Origin: Chloracidobacterium sp. UBA6041 | GTDB lineage: Bacteria > Acidobacteriota > Blastocatellia > Pyrinomonadales > Pyrinomonadaceae | Length of the DNA stretch: 8,199 nucleotides | Assembly (NCBI GenBank): GCA_002427845.1 | Contig: DIYZ01000215.1 | Location: 1-8,199 of the forward strand | Direction of reading: 5' to 3' | Shown: piece after piece, positions 1 to 5,610 of the stretch | Numbering within the stretch: position 1 is the first letter of the stretch | How the letters are laid out: every line of letters starts with the position of its first letter | Notes under the pieces: model-generated | Seen by the model: only the letters and a program-made list of their open reading frames with translations | What the model was told of the DNA's origin: nothing | Databases searched by the model: none | Position numbers and translations under genes: made by a program

Positions 1-1422
1 GAAGAAATCCGGGTTGCCAACCTGGCCGCCAGGTGTGGTCGCCGCGCGCAGAAAGCCGGGCACGACCGGAGCAACAGCAAGTACCAGCGCTGTTATCGCC
101 CGAACATTGTAACCATTCGTGTATTTGTACGGGCCGTCAGATTCAAAAAGGCCGGCGAGATCAAGTTTCTGTTTTCTCAGCACCCAGTAGTCGCAAATCA
201 GAATGCCCGCAATTGCGCCCATCAGACCTGAATACCCAATTAACCAGGTAAAAATATACGCACCCATCGTGGCCATCAATTTCCAGGGCATCATGAGGAC
301 GCCTATGAGCGCTGTGATCAGCCCGCCAGTGACGTAAGAGATGCGTTTCGGATTTAGATTAGAAAAATCGTTTGAAGGCGACACGACGTTTGCCGCCATG
401 TTAGTAGTCAACTGGGCGGCGAAGATTACGGCGGTTGCAAAGAGAATGATCGTGACGCTATTAAAGCGGGTCATCAGCTCAACCGGATTCGGAATCGCCT
501 GTCCATAGATCAAGAGCGTGGCACTTGTTACGGCTACACCGATAAACGCAAAGGCGGTCATGGTCAACGGCAGTCCCAGGGCCTGACCCAGCATTTGTGA
601 TTTCTGCGAACGGGCATAGCGCGTGAAGTCAGGGATGTTCAGACTGAGCGTCGCCCAATAACCGACCGAAGCAGTTAAAGCTCCCGGGAAAATATGCCAG
701 AAGTTGTTATGCTGTTTTTGTAAAGCGGCAGAAGCGGTCAGCACGTGGCCCAGCCCACCCGCGCGCCATGACGCCCAGACCAGAACAGTCAATCCACCCG
801 CAAGCAACAAAGGCGCCGACCAGGTCTCGAGATGTTTGATTCCCTCCACGCCTTTCAAGATGATGAAGACTTGAATCCCCCAGAACAGAAAGAACGCAAT
901 CCACGTGTGGACGGCAACATTCAAGATGGTTGCGTCGCCGAGCAGATGCGCCCAGCCTGGAGACATAACACTGAACAAAGCATCGATTGCTGTGCCACCG
1001 ATCCACGTTTGAATTCCAAACCAGCCACAGGCAACGATCGCGCGGAGGATCGCGGGAATGTTTGCGCCCTTCGTTCCGAAGGCAGCACGGCAAAGAACAG
1101 GGAAAGACACTCCATACTTAGTGCCGGCGTGCGCGTTGAGAATCATCGGTATGAGCACGATCGTGTTGCCCAACAGGATCGTGATCATTGCCTGCCACCA
1201 GTTCATCCCCGCTTCGATAAAACCGCCGGCGAGCGTGTAGGTGGTTATGACCACGCTCATGCCAATCCAGAGCGCGGCGATGTTCCAGGTCGACCAGGTG
1301 CGCTCTTTGATTGTCGTCGGAGCGAGATCCTTGTTCCAGAGCGGACTGCGGGAAACGTCTTTCGTCAGTTCGACGAAGTCGCGCTGGGTGGCAGCGATAG
1401 TGGGGGAGTAGTCAGTTGGCAT
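1..1422 (-). CDS. NCS1 family nucleobase/hydantoin:cation symporter (3' end outside window)
   Basis: The frame is open for 474 codons from ATG at 1422 to the window edge. The product is a very hydrophobic inner-membrane transporter of the NCS1 family (Mhp1, PucI and CodB relatives, LeuT fold). It has the family's start (SPLWNKDLAPTTIKERTWS, about residues 26-44), the TM3 signature GWFGIQTWIGG (133-143), NIPDFTRYA (262-270) and TTNMAANVVSPSNDFSNL (339-356). By motif alignment from memory, W134 and Q138 match the Mhp1 ligand residues Trp117 and Gln121, and N341/N345 match Asn314/Asn318. W256 may be the second stacking Trp. AGGGGA at 1431-1436, eight bases upstream, supports this start. The gene lies 21 bp after the SIMPL gene and downstream of the hydantoinase, so the likely cargo is hydantoin, a pyrimidine or another cyclic ureide; the substrate is inference. 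NCS1 proteins are about 480-500 aa, so little is missing. Confidence 0.95.
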   Translation of the reverse strand, partial: MPTDYSPTIAATQRDFVELTKDVSRSPLWNKDLAPTTIKERTWSTWNIAALWIGMSVVITTYTLAGGFIEAGMNWWQAMITILLGNTIVLIPMILNAHAGTKYGVSFPVLCRAAFGTKGANIPAILRAIVACGWFGIQTWIGGTAIDALFSVMSPGWAHLLGDATILNVAVHTWIAFFLFWGIQVFIILKGVEGIKHLETWSAPLLLAGGLTVLVWASWRAGGLGHVLTASAALQKQHNNFWHIFPGALTASVGYWATLSLNIPDFTRYARSQKSQMLGQALGLPLTMTAFAFIGVAVTSATLLIYGQAIPNPVELMTRFNSVTIILFATAVIFAAQLTTNMAANVVSPSNDFSNLNPKRISYVTGGLITALIGVLMMPWKLMATMGAYIFTWLIGYSGLMGAIAGILICDYWVLRKQKLDLAGLFESDGPYKYTNGYNVRAITALVLAVAPVVPGFLRAATTPGGQVGNPDFF

Positions 1423-1443
1423 GCAATGGATCCCCTGGTGAAC

Positions 1444-2161
1444 CTACTTCAATTCGAAACTAACAACGACTCGCGCGGTGATGGAAATCTGGCCGAGAGC
1501 AATCGTGCTTTCTTCATCCGAATACGATCCGCCAACGAAAGAGATACTGTTCCTTGCGTTGCTGGACAGACTACTATTGTTTGGGCCTTCCTCAGTGATC
1601 GAATACGCTTTACCAATTGTTTGACCAATCTCCCTGGTTAGCGCGGTGGCCTTCTCCTGTGCGGCCTTGATTGCCATAGCCCAGGGCCTGGTCTTTGTAC
1701 TTTCGAATCTGCGTGGTGCGAAAGTCGACGTCGTCTATTCTGGTCACACCTGACTTGAAGATGTCTGCAAGCAGTTGTTCTGCCTTGCTAACGTCTCGGA
1801 GCACAATGGCAACTCTCTTAGAGACAGTGTAACCGAGAAACACCGGGGGCTTTTTCGTTACGTCTTCGTCTGTATATGTTTCGCTCAGCGTGATGTGATC
1901 TGTCTGCATTTGGGTTGGCGGAATTTGATACTGACGCGCCAGTGCCAGAAGGGCTTTTACAGTCTGGTCATTCTTTGCTTGCGCTGCCAGCAAATCCTTG
2001 TCCATGGTGACAACTCGCAGGTTGAATGCGACCTCATCCGGCACCACCATGATCTCGGCCTGGCCGACGACGGTAATCAGCGGACGGTCAATCGTGCTTT
2101 GCGCGAGGGCGGAGCTTGCGGACAGCGCGATTGCGAGAACCAACAATATGTTTTTAATCAT
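1444..2161 (-). pseudogene. SIMPL (DUF541) domain exported protein, frameshifted
   Basis: The start codon is ATG at 2161, followed by a signal peptide (MIKNILLVLAIALSASSALA, probable cleavage before Q21). The mature part opens with the SIMPL pattern PLITVVGQAEIMVVPDEVAF and continues to IRKYKDQA. There the frame is lost: it runs on as LGYGNQGRTGEG and stops at 1610. The other half of the family motif, MAIKAAQEKATALTREIG, continues in another frame from 1677 and ends at TAG 1444. Removing one base from the CCC run at 1680-1682 (GGG in the coding strand) restores QALAMAIKAA and a protein of about 238 aa, the normal family size. SIMPL proteins are periplasmic or envelope proteins of poorly defined function. 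No clear Shine-Dalgarno precedes 2161. An upstream in-frame start at 2257 would bury the signal peptide and was not used. The break could be real or a homopolymer assembly error. Confidence 0.85.
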
Positions 2162-2177
2162 TCGTTTGTGATTGGCA

Positions 2178-2414
2178 TCACCCCAGCGGCTGGTCGTCAA
2201 TTCTCCGTGGAGTGTTCTGAAGGGATTTAGACAAGGCGCATAGTAAGACAAGCGCACTAAGAGCTACAAGTGTTTGGAGATCGAGTTCACTTTTGGCGTT
2301 TTTCATAGACTTCCCGAAAAGCTTCGAGGAGAGAAACATGTAGTCCACGCTGTGCGTCGCGAACGCTGCGGCCACCTCCTGAGCCTGCGCAGGATTGAAT
2401 TGATCACGAGGCAT
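2178..2414 (-). CDS. Small hypothetical ORF, possible remnant of a nucleotidyltransferase-like protein
   Basis: This 78-codon frame starts at ATG 2414, which overlaps the end of the preceding small gene by 11 bases (TGA at 2404-2406). An AAGAGA run lies upstream. The first 28 residues (MPRDQFNPAQAQEVAAAFAT, then HSVDYMFL) resemble, from memory, the opening of small nucleotidyltransferase-fold proteins, where a strand of the type VDYMFLG leads into the GGS/GKSG-type active-site loop. That loop and the acidic residues after it are absent. The sequence instead passes to an unrelated tail with a short hydrophobic segment (LVALSALVLLCAL). In another frame just past the divergence, LLEAFREVYEKRQK ends at a TGA at 2287-2289 and could be a helical C-terminus left after an internal deletion. 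That reading is speculative, and the ORF may not be expressed. Confidence 0.35.
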   Translation of the reverse strand: MPRDQFNPAQAQEVAAAFATHSVDYMFLSSKLFGKSMKNAKSELDLQTLVALSALVLLCALSKSLQNTPRRIDDQPLG

Positions 2415-2643
2415 CGAGGATCTCTTCTTGTAGCGAGTCGGGCTCGCCGTAGCCGAGATACTTCGGTAGATTGTCACGTCACCACTTGCGGTAGGCAGCA
2501 GTCGAATCGAACGACCGCCATGGTGCGTCGTCAAGAACAGGCTTGTAAACGTAGCAGAATCCGTAGCGCATTCGCTCTTCAACGCTGCGGTGCAGGTTGC
2601 GCTCACATTGTGTTCGGAAGTCCTTTAAATCGTCGTCCTGCAT
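2404..2643 (-). pseudogene. Small conserved-looking protein gene interrupted by an in-frame TGA
   Basis: ATG at 2643 is preceded by GAGGAA (2651-2656) at a 7-base spacing, and begins 25 bp after the hydantoinase stop. The product starts MQDDDLKDFRTQCERNLHRS and reaches YRKW at residue 54, where TGA (2479-2481) stops it. The same frame then continues RDNLPKYLGYGEPDSLQEEI to a second TGA at 2404-2406, giving a 79-codon reading frame. The part after the first stop looks like a natural continuation, with a charged and aromatic composition like the part before it. A codon such as TGC or TGG at that place would give one intact protein. I do not recognise a named family. It is soluble, with no signal peptide or membrane segment. 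It overlaps the next small ORF, so the two look like a translationally coupled pair that has decayed. Confidence 0.5.
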
Positions 2644-2650
2644 CAAGCAA

Positions 2651-2656
2651 TTCCTC
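2651..2656 (-). promoter_or_regulatory. Ribosome binding site of the interrupted small gene
   Basis: GAGGAA on the minus strand, seven bases before ATG 2643. It is the main reason to accept a start here, since the frame up to the first stop is only 54 codons. Confidence 0.5.
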
Positions 2657-2668
2657 GCCGACTCAATT

Positions 2669-4051
2669 CTACATTGCCACGCACGTTCCCCGCTTCAGGA
2701 ACTGTCCGTCGCCGGGCTGGCCTTTGTATTCGCCGTTCTCAATTACAACCTTGCCGCGCGAGAGAACAGTTTCTACAACGCCGCGAATTTTCTTGCCTTC
2801 GTAGGTGTTGTAATCAACATTCATGTGGCTTGTCTTCAAGCTGAGCGTCTGTTCCTTTTCCGGATCGAATAAGACGATGTCGGCGTCTGAACCGACAGCG
2901 ATCGTGCCCTTCTTTGGGAACAAGCCAAACATCTTGGCCGCAGCGGTAGAGGTCAGCTCGACGAAACGATTTAGGCTGATGCGATTCTCAACCACGCCGC
3001 CGTTATAGATTAGCGGCACACGGTTTTCGACGCCCGGCGCGCCGTTGGGAATTTTCGTGAAATCGTTAAGGCCGAGTTCTTTCTGTTCTTTCATACAAAA
3101 GGGACAATGATCCGTCGAGATTATCTGGAGATCGTCCATCTTCAAACCCTTCCAAAGTTCTGCCTGGTTGGATTTGTCCCTTAGCGGCGGCGTCATCACA
3201 TACTTTGCGCCGTTGAAACCTGGTTCATCGTAGTTATCAAGCGAAAGAAAAAGATACTGCGGACATGTCTCGGCGAAGGCCGGTATGCCGCGATCGCGCG
3301 CCTGGCGAACCTGGTTCAGCGCGTCAGCGCACGAAAGGTGCACGATGTAAACAGGCGACTCGGCCATTTCCGCAATCGCGATCGCGCGATGCACGCCCTC
3401 GGCTTCCGCAATCGTCGGGCGTGTCAGCGCGTGATACTTCGGCGCGGTGTGACCTTTGGCGAGGGCCTGTTTGATGATCTCGTTAATGACGATTCCATTT
3501 TCAGCATGCATGCAAATCAAACCGCCGCGCTCGCCGGCGGCCGACATGGCGCGAAAGATCGTCGCATCGTCAACCAGGAAAACTCCGGGATAGGCCATGA
3601 ACATTTTAAAACTGGTCACGCCTTCGTCCATGGCGGTGTGCAGTTCTTCAATCTGGCTATCTTCAAGCTCCGTCGTGATCAGGTGAAAGCCGTAGTCGAT
3701 GGCAGTCTTGCCTTCCGCTTTCTTGTGCCAGTTGTCGATGCCCTGAATCAGCGACTCGCCTTTGTATTGGACGGCGAAGTCGATGATGGTAGTTGTGCCA
3801 CCATGCGCGGCGGCTCGTGTGCCGGTAAGAAAATCGTCGGACGACTGCGTGCCGCCGAAGGGAAGCTCCATGTGCGTATGCGGATCGATGCCGCCGGGGA
3901 TAACGAGTTTGCCGGAGGCGTCTATCACTTTGTCCACTTCCATCTCAAGCTTCGCCCCGATGACGGAAACGATCTCGCCTTCGATCAGGATGTCAGCTTT
4001 GTAATCGTCGGTTGCCGTGATGATGCGACCGTTACGGATTAAGGTTTTCAT
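2669..4051 (-). CDS. hydA: D-hydantoinase / dihydropyrimidinase
   Basis: This is a complete 460-aa cytoplasmic zinc amidohydrolase that opens the ring of 5-substituted hydantoins or of dihydrouracil/dihydrothymine to N-carbamoyl amino acids. The binuclear-metal set is all visible: H58 and H60 in GGIDPHTHMELPFGG, the lysine to be carboxylated K149 in TSFKMFMAYPG, H182 in CMHAENG, H238 in YIVHLSCADA and D314 in ISTDHCPF. Y154 and N336 (in IPNGAPGVENR) match substrate-contacting residues of the family. The C-terminal GDGQFLKRG is typical. Length is normal. The start is ATG 4051 because AAGGAGA lies nine bases upstream; a TTG at 4081 in the same frame would place that ribosome site inside the gene. 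The NCS1 permease downstream fits an import-and-hydrolysis module. Whether hydantoins or reduced pyrimidines are the real substrate cannot be told here: no carbamoylase or dihydropyrimidine dehydrogenase is in the window. Confidence 0.96.
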   Translation of the reverse strand: MKTLIRNGRIITATDDYKADILIEGEIVSVIGAKLEMEVDKVIDASGKLVIPGGIDPHTHMELPFGGTQSSDDFLTGTRAAAHGGTTTIIDFAVQYKGESLIQGIDNWHKKAEGKTAIDYGFHLITTELEDSQIEELHTAMDEGVTSFKMFMAYPGVFLVDDATIFRAMSAAGERGGLICMHAENGIVINEIIKQALAKGHTAPKYHALTRPTIAEAEGVHRAIAIAEMAESPVYIVHLSCADALNQVRQARDRGIPAFAETCPQYLFLSLDNYDEPGFNGAKYVMTPPLRDKSNQAELWKGLKMDDLQIISTDHCPFCMKEQKELGLNDFTKIPNGAPGVENRVPLIYNGGVVENRISLNRFVELTSTAAAKMFGLFPKKGTIAVGSDADIVLFDPEKEQTLSLKTSHMNVDYNTYEGKKIRGVVETVLSRGKVVIENGEYKGQPGDGQFLKRGTCVAM

Positions 4052-4060
4052 CTGAATGAA

Positions 4061-4067
4061 TCTCCTT
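4061..4067 (-). promoter_or_regulatory. Ribosome binding site deciding the hydA start
   Basis: AAGGAGA on the minus strand, nine bases before ATG 4051. It is the strongest Shine-Dalgarno in the window. It lies in the 47-bp gap after the DUF4145-like gene, so hydA may be cotranscribed with that gene. No convincing -35/-10 pair was seen in the gap. Confidence 0.8.
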
Positions 4068-4098
4068 TTGCATATATTCAATCGAAACGTAAGCTGGC

Positions 4099-4470
4099 CT
4101 AGTGAACGTTGTCTTCCAATTGAATTGTTTCAGCACTTTTTGATCCACTATCTTTTTTCTCGTAGACGTAAATGACGATCAGTTGAATAAGAGCCTCCAG
4201 TTTACGGATGTCATCGGCGGAGACAGGCACTTCTGAATAGTGCGCGCCAATATTGCTAAGAGTTTTTAGTTCACGTGCCGCCTCCGAAATGAGGGGGCTG
4301 ATAATATGCTTCTCACCAAGTTGGTCTAGCCGTTGCCACAACATAGCTCTTTTTCCGGACTGCGGTAGAAATTCATCAGCTCCTAGGTTTTTACAGATCG
4401 CTTCTAGGGTCTTTCTAAGTTGGAGGGCGTACAGATCGTTAGAGATCGGTTTAACTCTAATCGCAATCAC
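4099..4470 (-). CDS. DUF4145-like C-terminal half (helical domain)
   Basis: This 123-aa product starts at GTG 4470. The sequence LQLRKTLEAICKNLGADEF (about 17-35), then LWQRLDQLGEKHIISPLISE, AARELKTLSNIGAHYSE and a closing LEALIQLIVIYVYEK match the helical C-terminal part of DUF4145 proteins (RkaLEaiC, kL..L, R..gN.gAH, ll..l..yvy). It has no signal peptide. DUF4145 domains are often found in defence and restriction loci, but no specific role is shown here. GTG 4470 overlaps the stop of the upstream zinc-ribbon gene (GTGA) and has GGAGGA ten bases ahead, so it can be translated by coupling. In the usual family layout the two halves form a single chain of about 240 aa. A -1 shift at the junction gives PEDVRQVIAIRVKPIS, which reads smoothly, so a lost base is an equally good explanation. 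The residue-level family match is from memory. Confidence 0.75.
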   Translation of the reverse strand: MIAIRVKPISNDLYALQLRKTLEAICKNLGADEFLPQSGKRAMLWQRLDQLGEKHIISPLISEAARELKTLSNIGAHYSEVPVSADDIRKLEALIQLIVIYVYEKKDSGSKSAETIQLEDNVH

Positions 4471-4826
4471 TGTCTCACATCCTCCGGTGTAGAAGGATGC
4501 AAGTGTTCTTTCTTCAACGTTGAATAAATTAAGAAGGAATCTCTAAGGAATTCGTAACTAGCGAGATTGAAAAGCCACTTGGGATCATGAAGATTCGGAT
4601 TATCCACATCCACGATATCTTCCAGAAAGGTTTTGTAGACCAAAATGGCTCCGCATCCGACACAGCAAAACAGCGAAAGAATTTCAACCCTTCCATAGAG
4701 TAAGACTTTTCCTGCTTCACGGTATTTACCTGAACGCTCATCCGCCTTATAGAGAAAACGTTGATCTGTGTCCGCAGGGCAGTTTGGGCAGATACCGGAA
4801 TGGTGAAGAGGTTCTTCTTTAGACAT
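4467..4826 (-). CDS. DUF4145-like N-terminal half with zinc ribbon
   Basis: A 119-aa product starting MSKEEPLHHSGICPNCPADT. Two cysteine pairs, C13-x2-C16 and C55-x2-C58 (LFCCVGCGAIL), form a probable zinc ribbon. The rest is mixed, ending HLHPSTPEDVRQ, which corresponds to the linker just before the helical domain in DUF4145 proteins. The stop overlaps the GTG start of the next gene. The frame is open upstream to ATG 4919, but codons 4827-4919 encode MPSGYKHLAPSGAKARPFR and are repeat sequence (palindrome at 4881-4896), so I start at ATG 4826. No clear Shine-Dalgarno precedes it, which leaves the start somewhat uncertain. Together with the next ORF this looks like one ancestral gene of about 243 codons. 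Confidence 0.7.
   Translation of the reverse strand: MSKEEPLHHSGICPNCPADTDQRFLYKADERSGKYREAGKVLLYGRVEILSLFCCVGCGAILVYKTFLEDIVDVDNPNLHDPKWLFNLASYEFLRDSFLIYSTLKKEHLHPSTPEDVRQ
4480..4485 (-). promoter_or_regulatory. Ribosome binding site for the GTG start at 4470
   Basis: GGAGGA on the minus strand, nine bases before GTG 4470 and inside the last codons of the upstream gene. It supports separate, coupled initiation of the second DUF4145-like ORF. It could also be a chance match within coding sequence. Confidence 0.5.
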
Positions 4827-4856
4827 TTTCAAATTTAGTTTTGCGGCTGTGCCGTC

Positions 4857-5095
4857 CGATGTGCGGAAAGGCCTTGCCTTCGCTCCACTAGGAGCGAGAT
4901 GTTTATAGCCGGACGGCACTCCACATAATGTTCCTCGCTCCGTAGGAGCGAAATGTTTATAGCACCGAAGCTCTCAAGTCAACTATTAGCTCCGCTAGGA
5001 GCGAAATGTTAACCCGTGAACATTGCGCTCCTAACGGAGCTTAGTGTTTCTGGAGGCCTTCCGGGATCTATAAACATCAAGCCCCTAACGGGGCT
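4857..5095. repeat. REP-like palindrome array on the 3' side of the transposase (5 copies)
   Basis: This covers most of the gene-free stretch 4827-5114. Palindromes of the type GCTCC-N3/4-GGAGC lie at 4881-4896 (loop ACTA), 4936-4950 (GTA), 4989-5002 (GCTA), 5027-5040 (TAAC) and 5080-5095 (AGCCCC-TAAC-GGGGCT). The first three are followed by (A/G)AATGTTTATAG or a shorter form of it and are in minus orientation. The last two are preceded by AACAT(T) and are in plus orientation. The copies at 4989 and 5027 face each other and make a 52-bp imperfect inverted repeat (4989-5040). The copy at 5080 carries a paired T-A to C-G change that keeps the stem intact. No gene is seen in this stretch. Confidence 0.9.
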
Positions 5096-5610
5096 CTAAA
5101 CAAGCTTTCGGAAATCACTCAATGAATTCGAAAACGTACTTCTCTTCAAACGCGATGTCGAATCTCCGAAGCAACGTCAAATACTCGTTCTTGAATGACC
5201 TGCGCTTGTGGTGCTTTTCCTGATTTTGGATATAACGGATGATTGTGTCTAGCTGGGAGTGACCATAAGAAAAAGCGCCATAACCTTCCTGCCAACTAAA
5301 CTTTCCATTGACCCATTTATTCTTGTTAATGAAATTCGTCGAGTCAGCCTTGATCTCTTGAACCAAATCAGCCAGGGCCATGGCCGGTCTCAATCCAATC
5401 AAAATATGCGCATGGTCCGGCATGCCATTGATGGAGATTAACTTCTGTCCCTGATTTCTGACAATTCCAGTGATGTATTTGTAGACGTCCTCTTTGAATT
5501 CTGGCTTGATAATTGACAGCCGATTGTTAACCGCGAATACGGTTTGAATGTAGATTTGGGAGAAGGTATTTGCCATGAAGATTCACACACATTCCGCTCC
5601 TGACGGAGCT
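5080..5610 (-). mobile_element. Candidate minimal IS200/REP-type element
   Basis: The transposase gene (5115-5576) is bracketed by one hairpin at each end: 5080-5095, 19 bp after the stop codon, and 5595-5610, 18 bp before the start codon. Both hairpins are in the same orientation and follow an ACAT sequence (ACATCAAGCCCC and ACATTCCGCTCC). Same-strand subterminal hairpins next to a single HUH transposase gene are the layout of IS200/IS605 ends. The boundaries are inferred. Because further hairpins lie outside, this may instead be a domesticated RAYT sitting within a REP cluster. Confidence 0.5.
5115..5576 (-). CDS. IS200-like / REP-associated Y1 HUH transposase (RAYT-type)
   Basis: A complete 153-aa single-domain HUH endonuclease that nicks and rejoins single-stranded DNA at hairpin-flanked sites. 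The HUH motif is H55-A-H57 in GMPDHAHILIGL. The nucleophile is Y114 in RYIQNQEKHH, with Q118 four residues on, the spacing seen for Y127/Q131 in IS608 TnpA. Other family hallmarks are MANTFSQIYIQTVFAVNNR at the start, WVNGKFSWQEGYGAFSYGHS (87-106) before the tyrosine helix, and a Y-x-FEFIE end. Length is normal and the gene looks intact, so it may be active. No Shine-Dalgarno is near ATG 5576; the nearest GGAG is in the palindrome at 5595-5610, too far away and paired in the hairpin, which could keep expression low. The repeats on both sides are its likely substrates. No tnpB is present. Confidence 0.92.
   Translation of the reverse strand: MANTFSQIYIQTVFAVNNRLSIIKPEFKEDVYKYITGIVRNQGQKLISINGMPDHAHILIGLRPAMALADLVQEIKADSTNFINKNKWVNGKFSWQEGYGAFSYGHSQLDTIIRYIQNQEKHHKRRSFKNEYLTLLRRFDIAFEEKYVFEFIE

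Noticed and set aside
832..1641. A 269-codon open frame on the plus strand
   Set aside because: It is antisense to the NCS1 permease and SIMPL genes, which have clear family motifs. Its own translation is low in hydrophobic structure, rich in Arg/Asp/Asn and shows no motif.
3338..4042. A 234-codon open frame on the plus strand
   Set aside because: Antisense shadow of hydA, whose metal-binding motifs are all intact.
4495..4515. Programmed -1 frameshifting joining the two DUF4145-like halves
   Set aside because: No slippery heptamer of the X-XXY-YYZ kind is visible near the 4467-4470 overlap, so a lost base or coupled initiation is simpler.
4881..5095. Possible CRISPR array
   Set aside because: Spacing is irregular, repeat orientation flips, the shared unit is a short palindrome with variable loops, and there are no cas genes.
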